The notes under the pieces were generated by a model. The model made no database searches. It worked only from the letters and a program-made list of their open reading frames with translations, and was not told where the DNA came from. A stretch of DNA of 64,000 bases from Arthrobacter_H rhombi (GTDB lineage Bacteria; Actinomycetota; Actinomycetes; Actinomycetales; Micrococcaceae). Of this stretch, positions 16,629 through 25,227 are shown piece by piece; positions within the stretch are counted from its first letter, which is position 1, and every line of letters begins with the position of its first letter. A program made the position numbers and the translations under genes. The stretch lies in the NCBI RefSeq assembly GCF_039526245.1, contig NZ_BAAAIV010000001.1:1-64000 (forward strand), read 5' to 3'.

Positions 16629-17312
16629 TCAATGCCGGTGCTCGCCGGATTCCGCGTCGTGGACCAACAGGGCGAGGTGGACGCGGTTGCCGACGTCGAG
16701 CTTGTCCAGGATCCGTCCCAGGTGGGTCTTGACCGTGGTGATGCCGATCTGCAGGGCGTCGGCGATCTCCGTGTTGGAGAGTCCGCGCCCCACGGCGGAG
16801 GCGATGGTCCGTTCGCGGTCGGTGAGCCGGGCCAGTCGCTCGAGTGCCGCGGTCCTGGCGCTCGCGTGGCCCCGGGTGCTGGTGGCCGCGGCCACCAGGT
16901 GGTCCAGTGCAGCGGGGGAGAGCGATCGTTGTCCCCGGGCTACCTGGTGGACCGCCTCGATCAGGGCCGGCGGCGGGGTGTCCTTCAGCAGGAAGCCGCT
17001 GGCCCCCACCTCCAGGGCCTGCAGCACCAGTTCGTCGGTATCGAACGTGGTCAGCACCAGGATCTTGAGCGCCGGATTCCCCACCAACAGCTGCCGGGTG
17101 GCCGCCAGCCCATCCATCCGGGGCATGCGCACATCCATCAGCACCAGATCGGGGTCCAGCTCAGCCACCCGGCGCACCGCCGCCTCGCCGTCGCCTGCCT
17201 CGCCGACGATCTGGATCAGCGGATCCCCGTCCAGGATCAGCCGCAGCCCGGTCCGGACCAGGTGCTCGTCGTCGACCAGCACCACCCGGATGCGTTCGCC
17301 TACCGGTTCCAT
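16629..17312 (-). CDS. LuxR/NarL-type response regulator
   Basis: A 227-residue two-component regulator. The receiver domain (about 8-125) has the acidic pair D14-D15, phospho-acceptor D60 in LMDVRMP and the LKD lysine near residue 110. The C-terminal HTH (about 160-222) has LTDRERTIASAVGRGLSNTEIADAL and TTVKTHLGRILDKL. The start at ATG 17312 overlaps the end of the histidine kinase gene by 13 bases, so the two are co-translated. The output genes are unknown; the divergent CPBP protease gene upstream of the kinase is a possible target. Confidence 0.93.
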   Translation of the reverse strand: MEPVGERIRVVLVDDEHLVRTGLRLILDGDPLIQIVGEAGDGEAAVRRVAELDPDLVLMDVRMPRMDGLAATRQLLVGNPALKILVLTTFDTDELVLQALEVGASGFLLKDTPPPALIEAVHQVARGQRSLSPAALDHLVAAATSTRGHASARTAALERLARLTDRERTIASAVGRGLSNTEIADALQIGITTVKTHLGRILDKLDVGNRVHLALLVHDAESGEHRH

Positions 17313-18547
17313 GGGACCTGGGCCTCCAGTACGAACTGGCCTTCGGTGTCGGTGCCGGTGGCCAGGGTTCCGCCGACCAGCCGCAACCGTTCGGTGAGCC
17401 CGGTCAGCCCCATCCCGGAGGCCGGTAGCGCCGGGGGAGTCCCGGGTTCCGGGGAGTGCCCGCGTGCCGGGATCACGTTGCGCAGCGACACCGTCAGCGA
17501 ACCGTCCGGAGTGCCGGCCAGTCGCAGGTGGACCGTCTGCCCCGGTGCGTGTTTGCGGGCGTTGGTCAGCCCCTCCTGGATGACCCGGTACAGGGCGCGG
17601 CTGGCCGTCTCCTCGACGGTCTCCAGCAGGTCCGGATTCGGGAGTGCGGCGTCCAGGACCACCGGCGTTCCCGCGCCGCGGCTCTCGGCGAGCAGCTGCT
17701 GCAGCTGGGCCAGCGTGGGTGGGGGAGCCGTGGTGTGGGAGTGCTCCGCGGTGGCCTGCGGATCGCGCAACACACCGAGGACCTCGCGCAGTTCGTTGAC
17801 GGCCAGGTGGGCGTTGGCCCGCACGATCCCCGCCGTTTCGCTGATCTGCTCGCGCGGCAGATCGGTGCGGTATTCCAGCGCCCCGGCATGCAGCGCCACG
17901 AGCGAGAGCCGGTGGGCCAGGACGTCGTGCATCTCGCGGGCGATCCGGGTGCGTTCGGTGGCCCGGGCCTGCTCCAGCTGGGCCTGGTGGGTCCTGCGGT
18001 TTCCCTCGATCTCCGCCTGCATCGCGCGGCGCAGCTGGCGGCGGCCCCCGATGTACATCCCGGTCAGCACCAGCACCGCGGTGAATCCCACGCCGAGCAG
18101 GAGCAGCAGCCACCAGGGTTCCTGCGGCCCCTCGAGTGGCAGGAGGTATTCGACGGCCATCCCGGTGGCCACGGAGAGCGTGGCGATGACGCTGATTTCC
18201 TGCCAGCGCCGGCGCGTGGACAGCGAGACGATGGCCAGGCAGGCGGCGCCGGCACCCAGCGTGGACGCCGCGGCGCAGAGGACGATGACCGCGGTGATGA
18301 CCAGCGGGGCCCGATGCCTGAACGGATACAGGATCAGCGCGCCGAGCCCCAGCAACGCATCGAGTCCCATGCGCACCGCCAGCGCGCCGGAACCGGGGCC
18401 CGCCGGATCGACGCCCTCGATGGCCATGCCGTACGTGATGGTGAACCCCAGGACCCCCGACACCACCACCACCAGCAGACGCCAGATGCCGCCCCACGCC
18501 CGGCGCAGTCGGGTGCCGTGCGGAACGCGGATTTCGGGGATGCTCAC
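17300..18547 (-). CDS. Two-component sensor histidine kinase
   Basis: A 415-residue membrane kinase. The N-terminal half has five or six hydrophobic segments (about residues 15-165). A HisKA_3 dimerisation box follows with phospho-acceptor His in EMHDVLAHRLSLVALHAG, then a HATPase domain with EGLTNARKHAPGQ and GMGLTGLTERLRLVGG. It lacks a large extracellular sensor, as in many actinobacterial NarX/DesK-type kinases that sense envelope state or antibiotics. The start is GTG 18547. It is divergent from the CPBP gene at 18684. Confidence 0.93.
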   Translation of the reverse strand: MSIPEIRVPHGTRLRRAWGGIWRLLVVVVSGVLGFTITYGMAIEGVDPAGPGSGALAVRMGLDALLGLGALILYPFRHRAPLVITAVIVLCAAASTLGAGAACLAIVSLSTRRRWQEISVIATLSVATGMAVEYLLPLEGPQEPWWLLLLLGVGFTAVLVLTGMYIGGRRQLRRAMQAEIEGNRRTHQAQLEQARATERTRIAREMHDVLAHRLSLVALHAGALEYRTDLPREQISETAGIVRANAHLAVNELREVLGVLRDPQATAEHSHTTAPPPTLAQLQQLLAESRGAGTPVVLDAALPNPDLLETVEETASRALYRVIQEGLTNARKHAPGQTVHLRLAGTPDGSLTVSLRNVIPARGHSPEPGTPPALPASGMGLTGLTERLRLVGGTLATGTDTEGQFVLEAQVPWNR

Positions 18548-18683
18548 CCCAGAGATCCTATCGAGCGGGCCGGCCGTCCCGCGTCATCCCGCAGGACGGA
18601 ATCGGTGTAGTCCTTCGGGCCGGAAGCCACATCACCACCGCGGGGGATGCGCCAGGCGCCACCGACCGGGAAGGATGGGGACC

Positions 18684-19679
18684 ATGACGAGCACCCACCC
18701 CCTGGACCCGCCACGCACCCCATCCGCCGAGCCGCCCGAGCCGCTGGCCTACCACCGGCTGGCGCGCGAACGCCCCACCTACCGGTGGTGGAGGCCATTG
18801 GCGGTCGGCGCCACGGCGCTGGGCTTCTACCTGGCGCTGCTGCTGGTGGCCCTGATCGGCCTCATGATCGCCAGTGTCCTGGTCCCCGGGATCGAGCAGG
18901 GCGTCGACGGCTTCTACGCCTCCGAGACGCTGGACCTGAACGACCCGGCCACGCTTGTGCTCTCGCTGGGCTCCATCGCCCTGATGCTGCCCGCGCTCTG
19001 GCTGGCCACCCGGGTGCTCGGGACCCGGCCCGTGGGCCTGCTCTCCTCGGTGGCCGGGCGGCTGCGCTGGACGTGGTTGCTGTGGTGCGTGGCGGTGGCC
19101 ATCCTCGTGCAGCTCGTGGCGCAGGGCATCTTCCTGCTGCTGCCCGCCACCGGCACCGAGGCCACACCGATGTACGACGGCGGCAGGACCCTGGCCGTGC
19201 TGGCGGCTGCCCTGCTGCTGGTCCCGATCCAGGCGGCAGCCGAGGAGTACGTCTTCCGTGGGTACCTCATGCAGAGCCTGGGCGGCTGGTTGCGCCACCC
19301 GGCGTTCGCGATCCTGCTGCCGATCCCGCTCTTCGTCGTCGGTCACGACTACGAGCTGCTGGGCCAGATCGACATCGCAGTCTTCGCCCTGGCCGCCGGC
19401 TGGCTGACCTGGAGGACCGGCGGCCTGGAAGCGGCACTGGCGCTGCACATCGTGGGCAACACGACGATCTTCGTGCTCGTCGCCTTCGGGGCAGCCGACG
19501 CCAACGCGGATGACCTGCACGTCGGTGACCTGCTCGCCTCCTTGGCGATGACCGCCGTCTTCGTGCTGGTCATCACCCGGCTGGCGGCCGCCCGCGGGAT
19601 CCAGCGCACGCGCCGGCCCTCGGCACCACGGCCCGCGCAGCTGCCCGCCCCCGCGCAGTTCCCGGCCGAAACCCCTTAA
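18684..19679 (+). CDS. CPBP family intramembrane glutamic endopeptidase
   Basis: A 331-residue membrane protein with about eight predicted helices. The CPBP (Rce1/Abi-like) motifs are present: EEYVFRGYL with the Glu pair near residues 186-187, FVVGHDYE with the His near 220, and LEAALALHIVGNTTIF. Family members cleave within membranes or act in bacteriocin immunity. The C-terminus is a Pro/Ala/Arg-rich tail. ATG 18684 is preceded by GGAAGG at good distance; ATG 18675, three codons earlier, is also possible. The stop is ten bases before a poly-G run and an assembly gap. It is divergent from the kinase gene. Confidence 0.9.
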   Translation: MTSTHPLDPPRTPSAEPPEPLAYHRLARERPTYRWWRPLAVGATALGFYLALLLVALIGLMIASVLVPGIEQGVDGFYASETLDLNDPATLVLSLGSIALMLPALWLATRVLGTRPVGLLSSVAGRLRWTWLLWCVAVAILVQLVAQGIFLLLPATGTEATPMYDGGRTLAVLAAALLLVPIQAAAEEYVFRGYLMQSLGGWLRHPAFAILLPIPLFVVGHDYELLGQIDIAVFALAAGWLTWRTGGLEAALALHIVGNTTIFVLVAFGAADANADDLHVGDLLASLAMTAVFVLVITRLAAARGIQRTRRPSAPRPAQLPAPAQFPAETP

Positions 19680-19688
19680 AGCAACGAC

Positions 19689-19707
19689 GGGGGGGGGGGN
19701 NNNNNNN
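19689..19707. other. Poly-G run and assembly gap (8 N)
   Basis: Eleven G (19689-19699) run into eight N (19700-19707). Homopolymer ends next to N are typical of a contig edge. Together with the gap at 16122 this isolates the 3.6-kb block 16132-19699 as its own contig. The 235 bases from 19680 to 19914 otherwise show nothing that I can identify. Confidence 0.9.
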
Positions 19708-19914
19708 GCTGGGGAAGGAGCGCTCCGCGTTCCTAGCTGGAGAGGTCCGCGGCAACCTCGGAGACCACCCTGAGGTGTTGGCTGAGGATCTTCATGGCAC
19801 CGGCTCCATGGTCAAAGGCATCCGCCGCATGCATACTGTGGGAACAGCCCCGTCCCTGCGTGTCTTCGGCACCCATCGGGTGGTGCTGGTTTGGTATCCG
19901 AGGGGAGACGGGCC

Positions 19915-20202
19915 ATGGCAAAGTTCATCGAGGTCTACATGGCAGGGCGGAAGCACCTGCAATTTACTCACGATGACGTGACGATCGACGTGTATTCGGG
20001 GGATCCGCCGGGAACAGCACCGGGTGTTCCACGAGTCCTGATGAACGATGAAGTCGACATCGAGCCCGACGAGGAAGCTGCGGAGACGGTCAACGGGTCT
20101 TCGAATTTCTACGTACCCACGAAACTTCCGTCGCCTCTGAACGCGGTGGCGATCGAACCGGCGTGGGAAGCCGGGGCACGCGATGAACCAGAAAACGCGT
20201 AG
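19915..20202 (+). CDS. Small acidic protein of unknown function
   Basis: A 95-residue hypothetical protein, MAKFIEVYMAGRKHLQFTHD at the start. The middle is acidic (NDEVDIEPDEEAAETV) and no membrane segment or signal peptide is seen. ATG 19915 is chosen for the AGGGGAGA site seven bases upstream; GTG-type starts further up lack one. The gene is followed after 48 bases by a membrane protein gene on the same strand, so the two may be an operon. I do not recognise the family. Confidence 0.55.
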   Translation: MAKFIEVYMAGRKHLQFTHDDVTIDVYSGDPPGTAPGVPRVLMNDEVDIEPDEEAAETVNGSSNFYVPTKLPSPLNAVAIEPAWEAGARDEPENA

Positions 20203-20250
20203 TCGGCTCAGCATGGCCCCTTCCTGTGGGCGGCGGGCGGTGACGAGGTA

Positions 20251-21105
20251 ATGGACAGCGAAAAACCCCCGCTGGTGGTCGCAGGAGACCGTATTCGGGA
20301 GACGGCAAAATGGCTGACTGTCAGCCTCGCTGCCCTGGGCGGGATACTCATCGCCGGAACCCAGTTCAGCAGTATCGGTTCGCTCATGCCGGGGTCGCCG
20401 CGTTTCACGCAGGCTGCATGGGGCGGAGGACTGGCCGCCGCAGGGACGATTCTCATATTGGCTGGCGCGGTGTGGACGGCAACCACTAAACCGGTGCGGC
20501 TTTCCATCTTGAAGAATGGACGGCCTGAGTTTGACGACCCAGCGCTGTTGGAAGGGCGGACTGATGTTGAAGCACTGCGCAAGGAGTACATCGAAGCCGT
20601 TGGAGCGCGTCAGTTAGCCGTCCAGAAAAACCTGAAGGAAGGAAGCACGACGTCAAAGAAACTGTCGGAAAGCGCCGACATCCAAGCGCGATATGTTTCC
20701 GACATCGTGCAGAAGGTCCTGCAGGTCGGGTCGTACTACAAGTTGGCCCGAACCTGGCGTAAAGCGGCCTGGATGGTGGGCGCGGGGTCCGTGGTCGCCG
20801 CCGCTGGGCTATTGCTGTTCATCTGGGCTGCGAATCCACCGGCCGCCGCGTTGAAGTCGTTGGCCAGCCCGGCGGTGGTCGGTGAGCCCCCGGTCCGGAT
20901 GATGACGCTCACGGAATCCGGGCAGCGACTCTTGCAGCCAGACCTGGGTGAGAGCTGCGTCGTCTCCGAACCGCTGGCGGTACTGTTCCTCGACGCCACC
21001 GAGAGCGGCGCCGACGTGGTGGTCCAGCAGCACGGCTGTCGCAGCATGCGGTTACTGGTGACACCGGAATGGGGAATGGTCCGGACTGACCCGGGATCGC
21101 CCTGA
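20251..21105 (+). CDS. Membrane protein of unknown function
   Basis: A 284-residue protein with three hydrophobic segments: about 20-38 (WLTVSLAALGGILIAG), 51-74 (WGGGLAAAGTILILAGAVW) and about 172-192 (WMVGAGSVVAAAGLLLFIWA). A charged helical region rich in Lys, Glu and Ala lies between the second and third, probably cytoplasmic. The last 90 residues would be outside the cell and contain two cysteines (GESCVVSE and QHGCRSM) that could pair. It starts at ATG 20251 after GAGG. No family is recognised. The layout resembles small membrane sensors or anchors, but that is only a structural impression. Confidence 0.65.
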   Translation: MDSEKPPLVVAGDRIRETAKWLTVSLAALGGILIAGTQFSSIGSLMPGSPRFTQAAWGGGLAAAGTILILAGAVWTATTKPVRLSILKNGRPEFDDPALLEGRTDVEALRKEYIEAVGARQLAVQKNLKEGSTTSKKLSESADIQARYVSDIVQKVLQVGSYYKLARTWRKAAWMVGAGSVVAAAGLLLFIWAANPPAAALKSLASPAVVGEPPVRMMTLTESGQRLLQPDLGESCVVSEPLAVLFLDATESGADVVVQQHGCRSMRLLVTPEWGMVRTDPGSP

Positions 21106-21173
21106 CAAGGCGGGGTAGTGTGTGCAACCGTCGTGCCCGCGCAGTCCCCGGGCGAGGCCCCGTGAACGACCAA

Positions 21174-21198
21174 CGGCGGCGCAACGTGTGCGCCGCCG
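21174..21198. terminator. Bidirectional hairpin terminator
   Basis: A 10-bp perfect stem, CGGCGGCGCA and TGCGCCGCCG, closes a 5-base loop in the 116-base gap between the convergent membrane-protein gene (ends 21105) and alcohol dehydrogenase gene (ends 21222). Confidence 0.75.
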
Positions 21199-21221
21199 TC
21201 GTACTCAGTGCTCCTGTGTCG

Positions 21222-22265
21222 TTAGCCGAGCGTCGAGGTGTCGATGACGAAGCGGTAGCGGACCTTCGAGGCGAGCACGCGCTCGTAGGCGTCGTTGATC
21301 TGATCGGCGCCGATGAGCTCGGTGGCCGGGGCGATGCCGTGCTCGGCGCAGAAGTCGAGCATCTCCTGGGTTTCGCGGATGCCGCCGATGGCCGAACCGG
21401 CAAAGGAGCGGCGCTTCGGGATCAGCGAGAACACTGCCACGGGCAGCGGGGCCGCCGGGGCGCCGACGTTGACCATGGTGCCGTCCACGTCCAACAGGGA
21501 GAGGTAGGCGTTGAGGTCGATCTCCGCGCTGACCGTGTTCAGGATGAAGTCGAACGAGCTGGCCAGCTGCGTGAACGTCTCCGGGTCGCTGGTGGCGAAG
21601 TAGTGGTCCGCGCCGAAGCGCTTGCCGTCCTCCTGCTTGGAGAGCGTCTGCGAGAGGACCGTGACCTCGGCGCCCAGGGCGTGGGCGATCTGCACGCCCA
21701 TGTGGCCCAGGCCGCCCATGCCGACGACGGCGACGCGGGATCCGGGGCCGATGTTCCAGTGGCGCAGCGGGGAGTAGGTGGTGATGCCCGCGCAGAGCAG
21801 CGGGGCGGCGGAGGCGAAGTCCAGCGCTTCCGGGACGGAGAGCACGAAGTCGGCGTCGACGACCACTGCCGTGGAGTAGCCACCCTGGGTGATCGTGCCG
21901 TCGCGGTCCACCGCGCCGTAGGTGCCGATGTTGCCCTGCGTGCAGTACTGCTCCTCGCCGCGCTGGCAGTTGGCGCATTCGCCGCAGGAGTTGACCATGC
22001 AGCCGACGCCGACGCGGTCGCCGACCTGGTGGGTGGTGACCTCGGAGCCGACCTCGGCGACGAGGCCGACGATCTCGTGTCCGGGGGCCAGCGGGTACTG
22101 CTGGTCGCCCCAGTCGCCGCGGACGGTGTGGATGTCGGAGTGGCAGATGCCGGCGTACTTGATGTCGATCAGCACGTCGTTCGGGCCGACGTCGCGGCGC
22201 TCGATGGTGGTGGGGACCAGGGGTTCCCCGGCCGCGGGTGCTGCGTAGGCGTTGACGGTCTGCAT
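21222..22265 (-). CDS. Zinc-dependent NAD(P)-linked alcohol dehydrogenase
   Basis: A 347-residue medium-chain dehydrogenase of the YahK/cinnamyl-alcohol type, interconverting alcohols and aldehydes. Catalytic zinc ligands are in GICHSDIH and GHEIVG, the structural zinc site is the four-cysteine stretch CGECANCQRGEEQYC, and the cofactor site is VAVVGMGGLGHMGVQIAHAL. ATG 22265 follows GAAGGA; the frame extends upstream to 22304 but without a ribosome site. The gene is divergent from an ArsR regulator at 22361, and overlapping palindromes in the gap suggest direct control by it. Confidence 0.92.
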   Translation of the reverse strand: MQTVNAYAAPAAGEPLVPTTIERRDVGPNDVLIDIKYAGICHSDIHTVRGDWGDQQYPLAPGHEIVGLVAEVGSEVTTHQVGDRVGVGCMVNSCGECANCQRGEEQYCTQGNIGTYGAVDRDGTITQGGYSTAVVVDADFVLSVPEALDFASAAPLLCAGITTYSPLRHWNIGPGSRVAVVGMGGLGHMGVQIAHALGAEVTVLSQTLSKQEDGKRFGADHYFATSDPETFTQLASSFDFILNTVSAEIDLNAYLSLLDVDGTMVNVGAPAAPLPVAVFSLIPKRRSFAGSAIGGIRETQEMLDFCAEHGIAPATELIGADQINDAYERVLASKVRYRFVIDTSTLG

Positions 22266-22301
22266 GATGTCCTTCGAGGTGGGGGACTGAAGTGCGAGAA
22301 C

Positions 22302-22324
22302 CATCGTAGTACGATGATCATCGT
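22302..22324. promoter_or_regulatory. Two overlapping palindromes, probable ArsR operator
   Basis: CATCGTA-G-TACGATG (22302-22316) is a perfect inverted repeat, and ACGATGATCATCGT (22311-22324) is a second one sharing the ACGATG half. They fill the gap between divergent alcohol dehydrogenase and ArsR genes, ideally placed for one dimeric repressor to control both. Confidence 0.65.
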
Positions 22325-22360
22325 CGTAGCGAATTCCACCCCCTGACCGAAGATGGATTG

Positions 22361-22687
22361 ATGAGCACCCCCCGCACCCTGGAGCACCCCGACGTCGTGG
22401 AGCTGAACCTGGACGCAGTGCTCTCGGCGTTGGCCGATCCGATGCGCCGGCGGATCGTGGTGCAGCTGGCGAACGGCTGCCACGACCAGGCCTGCATCGC
22501 CTTCGAGCTGCCCGTCAGCCGATCCACGGCCACCCACCATTTCCGCGTATTGCGCCTGGCAGGAATCATCGAACAGCGCTACCAGGGCACCGCGATCCTG
22601 AACACCCTGCGGAGCTCATGCCTCGAGGAGCGCTTCCCCGGCCTGCTGGCCGCGATCGTCGGGGCCGAGGCGCCGTCCAGTTCGTGA
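22361..22687 (+). CDS. ArsR family transcriptional regulator
   Basis: A 108-residue winged-helix regulator with ALADPMRRRIVVQLANG (first helices) and a recognition helix in LPVSRSTATHHFRVLRLAGI, then wing residues EQRYQGTAI. No metal-binding cysteine cluster like that of arsenic sensors is present, although two Cys occur in GCHDQACIAF, so the effector is unknown. ATG 22361 is chosen; the TTG just before it is unlikely. It is divergent from the alcohol dehydrogenase gene and probably represses that gene and itself through the palindromes at 22302-22324. Confidence 0.88.
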   Translation: MSTPRTLEHPDVVELNLDAVLSALADPMRRRIVVQLANGCHDQACIAFELPVSRSTATHHFRVLRLAGIIEQRYQGTAILNTLRSSCLEERFPGLLAAIVGAEAPSSS

Positions 22688-22751
22688 TGGAAGGTGTCGC
22701 CGCGAAACGGCTTGTTTCGCCAGGTGCGCGACCGGTTCCTCCGCACGTACA

Positions 22752-22781
22752 GCCGGACGGCGCAAGGCTGCGCCGTCCGGC
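22752..22781 (-). terminator. Hairpin terminator after formamidase copy 2
   Basis: A 13-bp perfect stem, GCCGGACGGCGCA with TGCGCCGTCCGGC around AGGC, lies 40 bases past the formamidase stop. It matches the terminator after copy 1 in its core and also ends the convergent ArsR transcript. Confidence 0.8.
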
Positions 22782-22820
22782 CGGCGGGCGTTCCCCAGGA
22801 CGCCCGGCGTGTGTCCCGGG

Positions 22821-24080
22821 TCAGCCGTTGTTGGCCGCCCGGGGTGCTCCGATGCCGGCGTCGATCTGGTGCGGGCCATCCGCCGATGGCCGGATGTCGA
22901 AGTTGAACATCGCGGTTGGCAGGTAGATCGTCGAACACGAGTTCGGGATGTCGACCACCCCGGAGAGCCGTCCTTCCACGGGCGCCGCACCGAGGAGCAG
23001 GTAGGCCTGCTCCGGGGCGTAGCCGAACTTGGCCAGGTAGTCGATGGCGTGCAGGCAGGCGCGCTGGTAGGACAGGTGCGAATCCAGGTAGCGCTGCTCG
23101 CCGTCGAGGGTCACCGAGGTGCCCGAGAAGGCCAGCCACTCACTGAACTGGGGTTCGACCCGGCCGGGCATGAAGATGGCGTTCTCGCTGACGCCGTAGG
23201 TTTCCATGCCACCGCGGATCAGGTCGACCCGCAGATCGATGAAGCCGCCCATTTCGATGCCGCCACAGAAGGTGATCTCGCCATCGCCCTGGGAGAAGTG
23301 AAGGTCGCCCACCGAGAGGTTGGCCCCGTCGACGAACACCGGGTAGAAGACGCGGGTTCCCTTGGACAGGTTCTTGATGTCCTGGTTGCCACCGTTCTCG
23401 CGCGGGGGAGCGGTGCGCGCCGCCTCGCCGCCGACCCTGCCCCACTGGTCGCGGGGCAGGCCGCCCAGCACCGCATGTTCTGCCTCCGGCGGTAGTGCCA
23501 GTGGCGGGACGCGGTTCGGGTCCGTGGCGATGAGGTCGCCCTCGCGCTTGTTCCACTTGGCGAGCAGGTCCGCCGACGGTGCCGTGCCCATCAGGCCCGG
23601 GTGGATCAGTCCCTCGAAGGAGACCTCCGGGACGTGCCGCGAGGTCGCCACCTGGCCCTGGAAGTCCCACACGGCCTTGTAGGCGTCGGGAAACTGGTCG
23701 ACGAGGAAACTGCCGCCGTTGTTCTTGGAGAAGATCCCCGTGTAGCCCCATCCCTGGCCGGCCAAGGGACCGGAGTCCTCTTGCGGGATCGGTCCGACGT
23801 CCAGGATGTCGACAATCAGCAGGTCGCCTGGCTTGGCGCCCTCGACCGCGAAGGGGCCACTGAGGGTGTGGACGGTCAGCAGCGGTGCATCGAGGATGTC
23901 CTGGGCCGAGTCGTCGTTGACGATGGCGCCGTCGAACCACTCCCGGCAATCGACGCGGAACACGTCGCCGGGTTTGACGGTGGCTACCGGGGGGATCTCG
24001 GGGTGCCACCGGTTGTGCCCCAGTTTTTCCTGGTCCTTGAACTTCTTGTTCGAATCGAGCGAAAAGAGCACTTCAGGCAT
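22821..24080 (-). CDS. fmdA: Formamidase (acetamidase/formamidase family), copy 2
   Basis: A 419-residue amide hydrolase collinear with the copy at 13632. The two proteins differ at about seven positions by eye (for example AVEGAK for AIEGAK, LSVGD for LSLGD), none within obvious family motifs. It closes the second amiS-fmdB-fmdA operon and is followed by a hairpin terminator. Keeping two nearly identical enzymes behind divergent channels suggests gene-dosage benefit or separate regulation. Confidence 0.92.
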   Translation of the reverse strand: MPEVLFSLDSNKKFKDQEKLGHNRWHPEIPPVATVKPGDVFRVDCREWFDGAIVNDDSAQDILDAPLLTVHTLSGPFAVEGAKPGDLLIVDILDVGPIPQEDSGPLAGQGWGYTGIFSKNNGGSFLVDQFPDAYKAVWDFQGQVATSRHVPEVSFEGLIHPGLMGTAPSADLLAKWNKREGDLIATDPNRVPPLALPPEAEHAVLGGLPRDQWGRVGGEAARTAPPRENGGNQDIKNLSKGTRVFYPVFVDGANLSVGDLHFSQGDGEITFCGGIEMGGFIDLRVDLIRGGMETYGVSENAIFMPGRVEPQFSEWLAFSGTSVTLDGEQRYLDSHLSYQRACLHAIDYLAKFGYAPEQAYLLLGAAPVEGRLSGVVDIPNSCSTIYLPTAMFNFDIRPSADGPHQIDAGIGAPRAANNG

Positions 24081-24133
24081 GTCATCTTCCCTATCTGTGA
24101 GTCCGATCCAGGGACCGGGCGGTCCGCGCCGAT

Positions 24134-24421
24134 TCAGGAGCGCGGGAGTTTCTGGTGCAGCGGATTGGTCGTGTAGCCGGCGCCGCGGCGGCGTGGAGCA
24201 GTGGGCAGGGTGGAAACAACTTCTGGTTCGTGCGCGCTGCGGCGCGTGGCGTCGATCAGCCCATAGGCCGAGCCGCCGGCGATGGAGAGGCGGGGGCTGG
24301 GCATGCGGCGACGGGATGATTGTCCGCAGGTGGGGCAGGAGGCCTCATCGGGCCGTCGGTCCATGGGGTGGGACTGCTCGAAGACGTCGCCATCGGGGCA
24401 GCGGAATTCGTAGAGGGGCAC
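24134..24421 (-). CDS. fmdB: FmdB family zinc-ribbon protein, copy 2
   Basis: A 95-residue FmdB-type protein (MPLYEFRCPDGDVFEQSHPM) with C-x2-C in SCPTCGQSSRR. It differs from the copy at 14945 at roughly eight positions, several in the zinc-ribbon region and near the variable C-terminus. It keeps the same 53-base spacing to the formamidase start as copy 1. Its role in amide use is not settled. Confidence 0.88.
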   Translation of the reverse strand: MPLYEFRCPDGDVFEQSHPMDRRPDEASCPTCGQSSRRRMPSPRLSIAGGSAYGLIDATRRSAHEPEVVSTLPTAPRRRGAGYTTNPLHQKLPRS

Positions 24422-24517
24422 AGTTGCTCCTGGTTCATCGCGGTGCGGCTCCCTCGGGAAGAAATCGGGCCGCAGGTCAGGGAGCCTGGGTGGCGGGCGG
24501 CCCGGTGGTGGCGCTAC

Positions 24518-25159
24518 TCAGGCGACCACCTCCGCGGTGGCGTCCGGTGCCGCGGCGGTCCGGCGGGCACGCTGGGCCATGACGATGGCGACCAGGACGG
24601 AGACCACGCCACCTGCTGCCGCCCACCATGCGGCTCCGGCAGTGGGTTCGAACTTTCCGGTCAAGAGGAAAAGTGCGGGAATGGTGCCGGTGACGTGGGC
24701 GACGATGGCGGTGAACCAGCCGGTGAAGATCGTCAGGTGCTCCATGTTCAGGCCCAGGAGGAGGAAGAAGAAGAACCAGAGGATGGCCCACAGCAGCCAC
24801 AGCACCCCGAAGACCGGATCGCCGACGGTGGTGAACTGCAGGAAGGCGAAGACGACGGCGCAGATGGCGACGAAAAGCGAGAACCAGCCCAGTCCCTCCC
24901 CGGGTAGGCCGAAGACCTGGTTGAAACCGACGTAGAGGTAGGTGAACCCGAAAAGGTAGAGCCCGGATGCACCGAGGATCGTGGGGATGTCGCCGGCAGC
25001 TTGCAGGATCACGATCGTCGGGAAGACGACCTGCATGGCTCCCACGAAGAAGTTCAGGATGGCCGCCGACTTGCCCGGCACGAGTCCGATGAGCATCAAT
25101 CCATTGATGAACAGCACTGCACCGACGTACAGCAGGCCGACGTTTGTCACGACTATCAC
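24518..25159 (-). CDS. amiS: AmiS/UreI family amide or urea channel, copy 2
   Basis: A 213-residue six-helix channel protein starting at GTG 25159 (MIVVTNVGLLYVGAVLFING). Family segments match copy 1, but divergence is larger than in the formamidases, concentrated in the last helix and C-terminal tail (QRARRTAAAPDATAEVV). It is the first gene of the second amide operon. Divergence of the channel but not the enzyme may reflect different import preferences, which is speculation. Confidence 0.9.
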   Translation of the reverse strand: MIVVTNVGLLYVGAVLFINGLMLIGLVPGKSAAILNFFVGAMQVVFPTIVILQAAGDIPTILGASGLYLFGFTYLYVGFNQVFGLPGEGLGWFSLFVAICAVVFAFLQFTTVGDPVFGVLWLLWAILWFFFFLLLGLNMEHLTIFTGWFTAIVAHVTGTIPALFLLTGKFEPTAGAAWWAAAGGVVSVLVAIVMAQRARRTAAAPDATAEVVA

Positions 25160-25227
25160 GCTCCGGAGGCAGACCTAGGCGAAGAACTCGGAAATTGACA
25201 AGAATCGTCTTAAAAACTCTGTAAAAA

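Noticed and set aside
16290..18683. Long upstream extension of the CPBP protease frame
   Set aside because: The first two-thirds of the open frame are antisense to VOC, response regulator and kinase genes; only the part from 18684 has a start site and protein-like sequence.
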